A stretch of 22,972 nucleotides of DNA, from the NCBI GenBank assembly GCA_046050405.1, contig JBJOPY010000115.1, positions 1 through 22,972 on the forward strand, given 5' to 3'. This document shows, piece by piece, positions 1 through 6,254 of the stretch (within the stretch, counting starts at the first letter, position 1; the number at the start of each line of letters is the position of its first letter). A program made the position numbers and the translations under genes. Source of the DNA: JADKCL01 sp046050405 (GTDB lineage: Bacteria > Bacteroidota > Bacteroidia > J057 > JADKCL01). The notes under the pieces were generated by a model. It was not told where the DNA came from. It saw nothing but the letters and a program-made list of their open reading frames with translations, and ran no database searches.

Positions 1-203
1 TCTTCGAGGGCTTTGCAAAACACGGCAACGTTCACCTCGATGCCTTGCGAGGCGAAGTTCTTGCCAATGTCGTAGCCGATCACGTAGCTCACGCTGTCCT
101 TGTTGTTCGAAAGTGTGGAGCCATCGCCCCCCGTCCCAGTCTTGTCGCATCCGACAAACAGCGTAGCCAAGGCCAGGATCATCGCATAAGTCAATTGTTT
201 CAT
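1..203 (-). CDS. FKBP-type peptidyl-prolyl isomerase lipoprotein (5' part only)
   Basis: Only the first 67 codons are present; the gene runs off the left edge of the window. The protein opens with a lipoprotein signal peptide: a short basic start (MKQ), a hydrophobic stretch, then the lipobox LFVGC with the lipidated cysteine at residue 19. A Gly/Ser/Asn-rich linker follows. Next comes DSVSYVIGYDIGKNFASQGI at about residues 36-55, which matches the N-terminal dimerisation domain of FkpA/Mip-type prolyl isomerases. The catalytic FKBP domain would lie outside the window. By family, it should be a lipid-anchored envelope chaperone that isomerises Xaa-Pro bonds in secreted proteins. The ATG at 203 fits the signal peptide. 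The assignment of the missing part is inference. Confidence 0.85.
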   Translation of the reverse strand, partial: MKQLTYAMILALATLFVGCDKTGTGGDGSTLSNNKDSVSYVIGYDIGKNFASQGIEVNVAVFCKALE

Positions 204-239
204 CCTATTTGGAAATTTTTTGTTTTTGAAATTGAGGCA

Positions 240-271
240 CAAATTACAGCATTCTGGATGGAATTATCAAG
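240..271 (-). promoter_or_regulatory. Weak candidate promoter of the FKBP lipoprotein gene
   Basis: On the minus strand, TAATTTG (240-246) lies 21 bp after a CTTG (268-271). This resembles the Bacteroidota TTTG / TAnnTTTG promoter but is one base short in the -7 box. It would give a leader of about 30 nt before the ATG at 203. Weak by itself; position is the main support. Confidence 0.3.
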
Positions 272-637
272 TCCTGGTTTGATCCGTCCGGCAACAGCGG
301 GTGACCCAAGGATCTTCACCAGCCAGGGTGTTGCCTGAGGGATGAGATGGTTGCAAGTACCGATGTCAAGCCCCGTGGTTAGGGGAACCGGGATGATTTG
401 AACGTGCCATCCAGCCGGGCTGTTTTCAAGCAGGAAGGAGATCGCCACGCGGAATTGGAGCCGGTGCAGGTGGCCGGGATGCAAGCTGCCTGGAACGGCG
501 GTGGCACGGTTGCCGGATAGGCTCTCTGCGCCCGGAAACTTCGACCCGCATGCCCGCATGGGAGAATCCCTCAATCCAGCCTGTGAGGGACGGAAGACAT
601 TGCCATCCTTTCTGCGCTGTACAAGTGTATATTTCTC

Positions 638-645
638 TAACTTTG
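638..645 (+). promoter_or_regulatory. Candidate -7 element for sdaAB
   Basis: TAACTTTG is an exact match to the Bacteroidota -7 consensus TAnnTTTG. It lies 34 bp upstream of the preferred ATG at 680, giving a leader of roughly 30 nt. No clear TTTG -33 element stands at the right distance. Confidence 0.45.
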
Positions 646-679
646 AAATGCTGCCAATGTGCGGCAGGATTTTTCTCTC

Positions 680-1357
680 ATGTCTGACGGAAGCAGCATC
701 TTCGACATGCTGGGCCCTGTGATGATCGGCCCGAGCAGTTCTCACACCGCAGGAGTGGTGTGCATCGGCCGTGTGGCGAGGCGGATGCTGGGCTCGCAGC
801 CACAGGAGGTGGAGGTCACCTTTTACAACTCCTTCGCACGCACTTACGAGGGGCATGGAAGCGACCGTGCCGTCCTTGCCGGCTTGATGGACATGGCCAC
901 AGACGACGGGCGCATCCGGGAGGCCAAGGCCATCGCCACTGAGGCTGGGATGGCATGCCGCTTCAAGGCCGTCAACAACGCCTCCGCCATGCATCCCAAC
1001 ACGGTCAGGGTCATTGCGCGCTCAGGGGGCGAGCAGGCGGAGGTGCTGGGCGTGTCCCGGGGGGGCGGATTGATCTCCATCGTCGAGTTGGACAAGTTCA
1101 AATGCAACTTCACTGCCAGCCAGCATACATTGGTGGTCGCTGCACGGGATATGAGGGGCAGCGTCGCCTTCGTGGCGACCCTGCTCAGCAATGACGAATG
1201 CAACATTGCGACGATGTCGGTGGACAGGAAAGCCAGGAACCTATCGGCGCTGCTGGTGATCGAGGCAGACTCAGTGCCACGCCCTGAGACGATTGACTAT
1301 CTGCGCAGCCAGCCTTGGATCGAAAAAGTGACCTACCTCCCTGACATTCACAGTTGA
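680..1357 (+). CDS. sdaAB: L-serine dehydratase, iron-sulfur-dependent, beta subunit
   Basis: A 225-residue protein that, with an alpha subunit, deaminates L-serine to pyruvate and ammonia using a [4Fe-4S] cluster. The diagnostic start FDMLGPVMIGPSSSHTAG is at residues 8-25. A C-terminal ACT-type regulatory domain begins near residue 148 (SQHTLVVAARDMRGSVAF) and includes NIATMSVDRKARN around residues 175-187. The length fits the beta subunit of two-subunit bacterial enzymes. I chose the ATG at 680 over the in-frame ATG at 659 because AGGA (666-669) lies ten bases upstream and the family starts at this point. No alpha subunit (sdaAA) follows: the next 500 bp are non-coding, so the partner must be encoded elsewhere. 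Confidence 0.9.
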   Translation: MSDGSSIFDMLGPVMIGPSSSHTAGVVCIGRVARRMLGSQPQEVEVTFYNSFARTYEGHGSDRAVLAGLMDMATDDGRIREAKAIATEAGMACRFKAVNNASAMHPNTVRVIARSGGEQAEVLGVSRGGGLISIVELDKFKCNFTASQHTLVVAARDMRGSVAFVATLLSNDECNIATMSVDRKARNLSALLVIEADSVPRPETIDYLRSQPWIEKVTYLPDIHS

Positions 1358-1782
1358 GAGGTTCCACTTGGCAAGGGAGGGTGTTTGACTCGAAACATGG
1401 ATACAAGAAAGCAGGGGCATCTCCACGAAGGTGACACGATATTGCGGAAGTTCACACACTGGCAGCAGTTCATGTGCCTGGGTTCCTTGCAGGGCATGAA
1501 CTACGATGGCTTGTGGACATCGTCCCCGGTTTCTTGGCCGCCCCCTTCCAGCCAAATCATCTGGGCAGCGAGTACAAGGTGCGCCATGTCAACCTTCGCC
1601 GTGGCCGAATTAGTGAGAGCGGCTCGGGAGATGCTCTGATTTTGCGAGGGCTTGTCTAATAAGTGAAAAGATTCGCTAATAAGGTAGGGGAGATTTGTAA
1701 GAGCCGTTACCCACACGATTTAGGCTATGGCGATAGACAGCCGTCCTCCTACAGTTCATCCGGATTCGATCCATTTCTACAT
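1358..1782. other. Intergenic region downstream of sdaAB
   Basis: About 425 bp between sdaAB and the terminator of the convergent 70-residue gene. An 84-codon frame (1385-1639, +) is present, but its product looks like chance sequence and has no family resemblance. Around 1655-1685 the short sequence CTAATAAG occurs twice, too little to call a repeat element. I see nothing else here. Confidence 0.45.
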
Positions 1783-1816
1783 AAAAAAGCCGTCCAGAGA
1801 ATGATCTCTGGACGGC
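1783..1816 (-). terminator. Rho-independent terminator of the 70-residue gene
   Basis: A perfect 12-bp stem (1789-1800 with 1805-1816) and a 4-nt loop. On the minus strand it is followed directly by six U (A-run 1783-1788). It lies about 50 bases past the stop codon of the 70-residue gene and just after a second hairpin, so it is oriented to end that transcript. Confidence 0.9.
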
Positions 1817-1819
1817 TCA

Positions 1820-1851
1820 CTGGGGGCTTATCAAACCAGATTAGCCCCCAG
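1820..1851 (-). other. Second 3'-UTR hairpin next to the terminator
   Basis: A perfect 9-bp GC-rich stem (CTGGGGGCT 1820-1828 with AGCCCCCAG 1843-1851) and a 14-nt loop, without a U-run. It sits between the stop codon at 1865-1867 and the terminator, separated from the terminator stem by three bases. It may protect the mRNA 3' end; that role is inference. Confidence 0.7.
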
Positions 1852-1864
1852 CGGGCGAGGAATC

Positions 1865-2077
1865 TCACGAACGATTACGACCAAGCATCTCCTCTTCTTC
1901 AGGGTCGGCCACCGATGGCATAGTCTCCTTGCCTGGACCTTTTAGCTGAGTAGGCTTTTCAGTCCCTGCAAACAGCTGGAAGGGGGGAGCGGCTTTGAGC
2001 TGGCTGGGTGCTACGGATTCGGGGGTGGCTTCAGCACGCCGCGAGGTGTTTTCTTTTCGGCTGATTACGTCTTTCAT
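1865..2077 (-). CDS. 70-residue peptide with QLK/QLF motifs, function unknown
   Basis: A small polar protein with no signal peptide or membrane segment. It starts MKDVISRKENTSRR, has a Pro-rich middle with three spaced Gln-Leu motifs (PSQLKAAPPFQLFAGTEKPT then QLKG, about residues 25-47), and ends with an acidic run (DPEEEEM) and LGRNRS. The QLK/PFQL pattern resembles, from memory, the disordered N-terminal leaders of large Bacteroidota proteins carrying DUF4157-type metallopeptidase or toxin domains, but here the reading frame simply ends. That it is a real gene is supported by an upstream promoter, an AT-rich start region and tandem 3' hairpins exactly bracketing it. It could be a stand-alone peptide or the remnant of a larger gene; I assign no function. 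Confidence 0.65.
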   Translation of the reverse strand: MKDVISRKENTSRRAEATPESVAPSQLKAAPPFQLFAGTEKPTQLKGPGKETMPSVADPEEEEMLGRNRS

Positions 2078-2474
2078 AAAATTTAAAATTTAGTTTAGTT
2101 AAATAATTGAAAGCGAAGAACGATCAGGTATTGCACCTGCGCACTCAACACATTTCTCTATCTCAAGACATCTGCTTTAAGCCTTGCAAATATGCATTGC
2201 TTCTTTCGAATTGCAAAATAAATTTGGGTATTTTTTTGATGCATCCGCTTCAGCCACCTCCAGCGACCGGCTGGAGGAATGGCGGCAGCACAGGCTCAAG
2301 CATATTCAACCGATTTCATTCGGACGAAGACTTCTCCATGGATTCCGGCCAGCCCCCTGCCTCTGGTACAGGCTGCTGGACGTTCCTTCACCTCCGGCTT
2401 GTTCACCTCATATCGACCATCACCCAATAAGGTGCCTACCATGGGATGGCCGGTCAAGATTCTGCATCCGAGAA
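2078..2474. other. Intergenic region between rsmG and the 70-residue gene
   Basis: About 397 bp. The left half is the leader and promoter of the 70-residue gene. The right half (about 2230-2474) has a 61-codon GTG-started minus frame (2296-2481) that overlaps the rsmG stop. I do not accept it as a gene, because its product has no family features and it would run into the promoter region. No other structure is evident. Confidence 0.45.
2187..2218 (-). promoter_or_regulatory. Promoter of the 70-residue gene
   Basis: On the minus strand, TTTTG (2214-2218), a 19-bp spacer and CATATTTG (2187-2194) match the Bacteroidota -33/-7 promoter with one mismatch in the -7 box. Transcription would start near 2180, giving a leader of about 100 nt before the ATG at 2077. 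The leader contains a small CAGGT/ACCTG hairpin (about 2128-2142) and ends in the AT-rich run AATTTTAAATTTT next to the start codon. Confidence 0.65.
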
Positions 2475-3149
2475 TCAGCACATTCCCAGGTGCAGAAGAT
2501 ACTTCGTGTCGAAATAGTCCTCTTCAAACCATTTGGCGAGCGGGATCATTGCAGGTGGGTGGGCGAGCCCCATTCCTCTCAGCTCCTCCTCGTCCGCCTC
2601 TCCCCGAAGGTAAAGGATGCCATTCTTCAGGTCGTTACGGTTGCGGCAATGGATCCGACGGCGCACCCAGGGGATGAACTGATCCAAGGATGCCACGGCA
2701 CGGCTCAGGACAAAATCAAATTGGGAGGACAAGTCCTCCACCCGCTGTACACTGTACTGGACATTTTTAAGCCCCGCCGATCGAACGATCTCCTCCACGA
2801 CTTGGATTTTCTTGCGCCGCGAGTCCACCAGATGAAAGGTGCATTCTGGAAAGAAAATCGCCAGGGGAATTCCCGGGAAGCCACCCCCCGTCCCTGCATC
2901 CAGGAGCTTGGTACCGGGTTTGAATTGGATCAATTTGGCAATGGCAAGGCTATGCAGGAAATGCCGCTCGCCCAGGTTGCCCATGTCCTTCCGACTGATC
3001 ACATTGATCTTCGCATTCCAGCTCACATAACCCTCGAAAGCCACCCTGAACTCTTCGATCTGCTGTGCTGAAAGTGCATCCGGGAAATATTTCCGAAGCA
3101 GCTTCTCCAATGTCTCGAAGCTGGGCACCGATGTTTGCTCCAGGGTCAT
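2475..3149 (-). CDS. rsmG: 16S rRNA (guanine-527-N7)-methyltransferase RsmG
   Basis: A 224-residue cytoplasmic methyltransferase that uses S-adenosylmethionine to make m7G527 in 16S rRNA. Loss of this modification gives low-level streptomycin resistance in other bacteria. The Rossmann SAM-binding loop is LLDAGTGGGFPGIPLAIFFP at about residues 82-101. It is preceded by the family sequence NVISRKD...ERHFLHSLA (about 49-69) and followed by a conserved SRAVASL segment near residue 149. The length is close to the family norm (E. coli 207). The ATG at 3149 leaves a normal helical N-terminus. It stands alone: the 80-residue unit upstream has its own terminator, so rsmG should have its own promoter in the gap at 3150-3369. 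Confidence 0.95.
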   Translation of the reverse strand: MTLEQTSVPSFETLEKLLRKYFPDALSAQQIEEFRVAFEGYVSWNAKINVISRKDMGNLGERHFLHSLAIAKLIQFKPGTKLLDAGTGGGFPGIPLAIFFPECTFHLVDSRRKKIQVVEEIVRSAGLKNVQYSVQRVEDLSSQFDFVLSRAVASLDQFIPWVRRRIHCRNRNDLKNGILYLRGEADEEELRGMGLAHPPAMIPLAKWFEEDYFDTKYLLHLGMC

Positions 3150-3369
3150 GGTGCAAAATTAATGCTTGGAAGGCTACCAAGTGTAAGTTGAACGGGCCAC
3201 GATTCCCGTGTCATGGAGCCGTGCGAGGTCTTGGCCGCGACGGCCAGCTGGATGGCTATCCCGTCACGGACAACAAGAACACAGCTCCTTCCATCCGTCT
3301 CCCTTTTTTCTGCAAGGTTCCGAAGGAGGCTTGGAAGGCATTGCCAGAAACCTAAAATCATAAAAGCAA

Positions 3370-3398
3370 AAAGGGCAGGAACCGTATCCCTGCCCTTT
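3370..3398 (-). terminator. Rho-independent terminator of the 80-residue gene
   Basis: A 10-bp stem (AAAGGGCAGG 3370-3379 with CCTGCCCTTT 3389-3398) and a 9-nt loop. On the minus strand it is followed by T-rich sequence (A-rich 3362-3372 on the plus strand). It lies just after the stop codon at 3419. Confidence 0.8.
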
Positions 3399-3418
3399 GA
3401 ATGGAAAAACACCCCGAA

Positions 3419-3661
3419 TCAGTTTTGCAAGCCAGAGAATGGCTCCAATTGATCCAGCAAGCGTGAGATGCGGCGAAGCGCACGATCATCCAGCATGCGG
3501 ATCCCAGTCCGTTCAATTTCATGGATCAAATCCAAGCGGTCGCCCAGCTCGCGATAACCCATCGCAGAAATCGTCTCGTTATTCGTGCGCAAACGAACCA
3601 TTTCGGAATTCAAGAAGTTTTTCGCAGCTATAATTTTCGAGTGAAGATCGTCGACAGTCAT
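3419..3661 (-). CDS. 80-residue hypothetical protein
   Basis: I do not recognise this small soluble protein. It begins MTVDDLHSKIIAAKNFLNSE, has a regular pattern of hydrophobic and charged residues typical of two or three alpha-helices, and contains many Arg and Leu residues (for example RALRRISRLLDQL near residues 60-72). There is no signal peptide and there are no cysteines. The gene is a complete single-gene unit, with an exact TAnnTTTG promoter about 40 bp upstream and a hairpin terminator 20 bp downstream. These are the main reason to believe it. The ATG at 3661 is in an AT-rich context without a Shine-Dalgarno sequence, as is usual for this phylum. Confidence 0.7.
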   Translation of the reverse strand: MTVDDLHSKIIAAKNFLNSEMVRLRTNNETISAMGYRELGDRLDLIHEIERTGIRMLDDRALRRISRLLDQLEPFSGLQN

Positions 3662-3701
3662 AGGACACTTATTTACTTATTGTACCGTTTAAAAGCATTA
3701 C

Positions 3702-3735
3702 CAAATATATAGTACTTTTCTTACGAAAAGCAAGA
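3702..3735 (-). promoter_or_regulatory. Promoter of the 80-residue gene
   Basis: On the minus strand, TATATTTG (3702-3709) is an exact TAnnTTTG. It is preceded by a 21-bp spacer and TTCTTG, a -33-like element. The expected leader is about 30-35 nt before the ATG at 3661. It lies between the def stop codon and this gene, so the two are separate units. Confidence 0.6.
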
Positions 3736-3759
3736 AAAGATGGACATTAATTTTTTTAT

Positions 3760-4332
3760 TTATTTTTTCGCGGCTATGGTCATCGGGTAAAATGTCGTGT
3801 ACTTCCCCTTGGCGATGCGCAACAACCGTGATTTCACCAGCTGTTTCCGTAAACCCCGCAGATAATCGGTGAAAAGAACTCCTTCCAGATGGTCATACTC
3901 ATGCTGTATCACCCTGGCCTGAAGTCCTCCGAAACTCTCCTCGTGCATCACCCAGTTCTCATCGAGATAGCGAAGGTGAATTTGTTCCTCCCGGTAAACC
4001 TCCTCGATGACATCAGGAATACTGAGGCAACCTTCATCATAACCCCAGGGCTCCCCTCCCTCATCCAGCTTCACAGGGTTGATGAAGATCTTCTTCCAGC
4101 CTTCCATGGGGGTGGGATCGTCTTCCAGCATCCCTTCCATCGGAGTGCCGTCCACGATGAAGAGACGGATGGATTTACCGATCTGCGGAGCCGCAAGCCC
4201 CACCCCCTTGGCATTGTACATGGTCTCGTACATGTTGGCAATGATCTCCTCCAGCCCGGGATGACCGGAATCGATTTCCCGTGCCCTCGTCCTGAGCACG
4301 GGATGTCCGTATGCGATGATGGGATATATCAT
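3760..4332 (-). CDS. def: Peptide deformylase
   Basis: A 190-residue metalloenzyme that removes the formyl group from the N-terminal methionine of nascent proteins. All three signature motifs are present: GVGLAAPQ (residues 43-50), EGCLS (100-104, metal-binding Cys102) and HEYDH (144-148, metal-binding histidines and catalytic glutamate). The start is set by overlap. The ATG at 4330-4332 overlaps the stop codon of ruvX as ATGA, which argues for translational coupling, and the sequence MIYPIIAYGHPVLR is the usual family start. A longer frame upstream is just the ruvX region read in another frame. It is transcribed with ruvX. Confidence 0.97.
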   Translation of the reverse strand: MIYPIIAYGHPVLRTRAREIDSGHPGLEEIIANMYETMYNAKGVGLAAPQIGKSIRLFIVDGTPMEGMLEDDPTPMEGWKKIFINPVKLDEGGEPWGYDEGCLSIPDVIEEVYREEQIHLRYLDENWVMHEESFGGLQARVIQHEYDHLEGVLFTDYLRGLRKQLVKSRLLRIAKGKYTTFYPMTIAAKK

Positions 4333-4745
4333 AAGGAGTGAGCCGCGAGATAGTCTTGAAGTATGATGGTGGCACTGACTTTGTCGATCAGGGCTTTGTC
4401 CCTGCGCGTCTTTTTGGATGCACCACCTTGTATCATGGCCTGCATCGCACGCTTGGAGCTGTACTGCTCGTCCCATAGCATGACAGGGATTCCCGGAAAG
4501 ACAGATTCAAGCTTCTTCTTCAGCGCCAGCACAGGCTGCGTGGTATCCGTATCGGTTCCATCCAGCCGCGTGGGATGCCCCAGGACGAACTTCTCCACCT
4601 GCTCCTTTTTCAGCAAGTTCTGCAAATGGGAGACCAGCTGGTCGGTTGCCACTGTTTCCAGACCCGAGGAGATGATTTGCAGGGGATCGGTCCAAGCCAA
4701 GCCCGTACGCTTCATGCCAAAGTCAATGCCGATGATGCGTGCCAC
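4329..4745 (-). CDS. ruvX: Holliday junction resolvase-like protein RuvX/YqgF
   Basis: A 138-residue RNase H-fold protein of the YqgF family, usually annotated as a putative Holliday junction resolvase and linked in E. coli to 16S rRNA 5' maturation. Family motifs are visible: IGIDFGMKRTGLAWTDP at the N-terminus (catalytic Asp8), LGHPTRLDGT in the middle, WDEQYSSKRA near residues 91-100 and DKVSATIILQDYL near the C-terminus. The start must be the GTG at 4745, because no other start keeps the IGIDFG strand. A TATATTTG box lies only five bases upstream of this GTG, which suggests a leaderless mRNA. The stop overlaps the def start by four bases. Confidence 0.93.
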   Translation of the reverse strand: MARIIGIDFGMKRTGLAWTDPLQIISSGLETVATDQLVSHLQNLLKKEQVEKFVLGHPTRLDGTDTDTTQPVLALKKKLESVFPGIPVMLWDEQYSSKRAMQAMIQGGASKKTRRDKALIDKVSATIILQDYLAAHSL

Positions 4746-4749
4746 GATG

Positions 4750-4757
4750 CAAATATA
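4750..4757 (-). promoter_or_regulatory. Candidate -7 element of ruvX-def, abutting the start codon
   Basis: TATATTTG on the minus strand is an exact TAnnTTTG and ends four bases before the GTG start codon of ruvX. If used, transcription would begin at or within a base or two of the start codon. No good TTTG lies 19-21 bp further up, so the support is moderate. Confidence 0.4.
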
Positions 4758-4868
4758 GGGATGAATGCGTGAGGTATCCCGATGACCAATGCCATCACAC
4801 TGAAAATGGAACCGCCAAGCCTCATGCGCATCGTCATCATCGGTTCGCCTCGGCGCGAGGGCCAGAAC

Positions 4869-6059
4869 TCACGCAGGCAAGACCAGCCGGAAAGTCGTGC
4901 CCTTCCCCGCTTCGGATGACAATACGAAAATACGTCCGCGGTGGTAGTTTTCGATGACACGCTTGCTCAAGCTCAGACCCAGGCCCCAGCCGCGCTTTTT
5001 AGTGGTGAATCCAGGCTTGAACACTTCCTTGAATTGGCCTTTTGGAATGCCCTTGCCTGTGTCGGAAACATCGATGATGTACTCTTTGCCCTTTTGGGCG
5101 ACGTTGATCGTGATCTTGCCTTGGTCCTTGATGGCATCCAATGCGTTCTTGAGGAGATTTTCGATGACCCATTCAAACAAGGCTTCATTCACTTGGATGA
5201 CGGCTTCAGGCGGAGCGTCGTTGACCAATTCAAGGGTCACCTTCTTGGGCATGCGCTTTCTGAGGTAATCCGCACTCCGTTCCAGCAGGGCCAGGAGTTC
5301 CACAGGATTCAGTTCTGGAACCGATCCGATCTTGGAGAACCGCTCAGCGATCGTCCTCAGACGGTTGACGTCCTTCCTCAGCTCCTCCACCAGTTCCTTC
5401 TCCTCCGAGCTGTCATTCCTATTCATTTCCAGAAGCTCCAGCCAAGCCATCAGACTGGACACCGGAGTTCCAAGTTGATGTGCCGTTTCCTTGGCCATCC
5501 CCACCCAGACCTTGTTTTGTTCGTTTCGCTTGGCGATGAAGAAGCTGCCAAATACCACCGACATGAAGACGACGATCACCAGCAGCATGAGGTAGGGGTA
5601 CAAGCGCAGCTGCTTGAGCAGCTCAGACTCATCAAAATAAATGAACAGCTTCTTTCCATAGTAGGGAATCTCCAATGGCGCAGGGCTGCCACGCTCGATG
5701 AGTTCCTGCAAATAGGCCTTCTCAGCGTTTTTCCGTTCCACTCCGCTCAAGGAGGAATCAATGGGAAGATTGTTGGTGGAACTGATTTCCCCATCCAGCA
5801 CGAGGATGGTGGGGATCTGGTCATTTCGGCGAATCAGGTTTCGGGTGACCCACTCCAGCTCGCAATTATCAGGATCCAGCTCCAGGTCCCCTGCAAACTC
5901 CAGTGCCTTTGCATAGAGATCCATGCGCGCAACCTCCTGGTCCAGTAGCTGCCGAGCAAGATGGTTGCTGTAAATCAGCGCCCCAACAGTGATGACAACT
6001 GCTGCCATGGCAAAGAACACCATCTGTCGTGTCGTTCGATTCATGAAATATTGACGCAA
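4869..6059 (-). CDS. Membrane-bound sensor histidine kinase
   Basis: A 396-residue two-component sensor kinase. The first transmembrane helix is at about residues 13-31, a periplasmic domain at about 35-150, and the second helix at about 154-176. A dimerisation and phosphoacceptor segment follows, AKETAHQLGTPVSSL, with His194 as the likely phosphorylated residue. The ATPase domain shows the N-box NLLKNALDAI (Asn305), G1 DTGKGIP, the F-box FKPGFTTK and G2 GWGLGLSLS. The H-box has Gln instead of the usual Glu after His, a form I associate with Bacteroidota kinases. No response regulator is encoded nearby, so its partner is unknown. An alternative start is the ATG at 6044. It is divergent from hemA and lies 123 bp upstream of ruvX. 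Confidence 0.92.
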   Translation of the reverse strand: MRQYFMNRTTRQMVFFAMAAVVITVGALIYSNHLARQLLDQEVARMDLYAKALEFAGDLELDPDNCELEWVTRNLIRRNDQIPTILVLDGEISSTNNLPIDSSLSGVERKNAEKAYLQELIERGSPAPLEIPYYGKKLFIYFDESELLKQLRLYPYLMLLVIVVFMSVVFGSFFIAKRNEQNKVWVGMAKETAHQLGTPVSSLMAWLELLEMNRNDSSEEKELVEELRKDVNRLRTIAERFSKIGSVPELNPVELLALLERSADYLRKRMPKKVTLELVNDAPPEAVIQVNEALFEWVIENLLKNALDAIKDQGKITINVAQKGKEYIIDVSDTGKGIPKGQFKEVFKPGFTTKKRGWGLGLSLSKRVIENYHRGRIFVLSSEAGKGTTFRLVLPA

Positions 6060-6181
6060 ATCAGCTCTTCGTGACTAATCCTGAAAAACAAGAAGACCCT
6101 TATATTTAGGCCAATGAGAACACCATCAACTTCTGGATGTGATTCTTCTCATTTTTCGGAGCATCCAAGTCGTCATCCTTT

Positions 6182-6189
6182 TATATTTG
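6182..6189 (+). promoter_or_regulatory. Candidate -7 element of hemA
   Basis: TATATTTG is an exact TAnnTTTG, 66 bp upstream of the ATG at 6255. It predicts a leader of about 60 nt. It lies inside the longer open frame from 6114, which supports the later start codon. The -33 region is poor (TTTCG). Confidence 0.45.
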
Positions 6190-6254
6190 TGCCGAATTCC
6201 AATGTTACACATTCTTTGCGAGGATTTCATCCTTATTTTGTGATCAAAGCGTCT

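Larger units (their letters stand above)
204..679. other. Intergenic region between divergent fkpA-like and sdaAB genes
   Basis: About 476 bp between two divergent genes. The flanks hold the two candidate promoters listed separately. The GC-rich middle (about 280-600) has open frames on both strands, but none has a recognisable product, a plausible start region or coding-like composition. I see no RNA gene, insertion sequence or tandem repeat in it. Confidence 0.5.

Noticed and set aside
200..994. A 264-codon minus-strand frame across the sdaAB upstream region.
   Set aside because: It runs into sdaAB antisense and the other gene's promoter; His/Pro/Gly-rich product without family features.
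1385..1639. An 84-codon plus-strand frame after sdaAB.
   Set aside because: No start signal, irregular composition, no recognisable product.
1655..1685. CTAATAAG repeated twice, considered as a transposon end or regulatory repeat.
   Set aside because: Too short, only two copies, no transposase or target duplication nearby.
2296..2481. A 61-codon GTG-started minus frame overlapping the rsmG stop.
   Set aside because: No conserved features and poor initiation context; could be real only if comparison shows conservation.
3146..3412. An 88-codon minus frame between the 80-residue gene and rsmG.
   Set aside because: It begins before the terminator hairpin and reads through it; product lacks features, so it is likely spacer.
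4941..5948. A 335-codon plus-strand frame opposite the histidine kinase.
   Set aside because: Antisense shadow; the kinase motifs on the minus strand are complete.
6114..6254. N-terminal extension of hemA to an ATG at 6114.
   Set aside because: These 47 codons contain an exact TAnnTTTG box and do not fit the family N-terminus, which begins at 6255.
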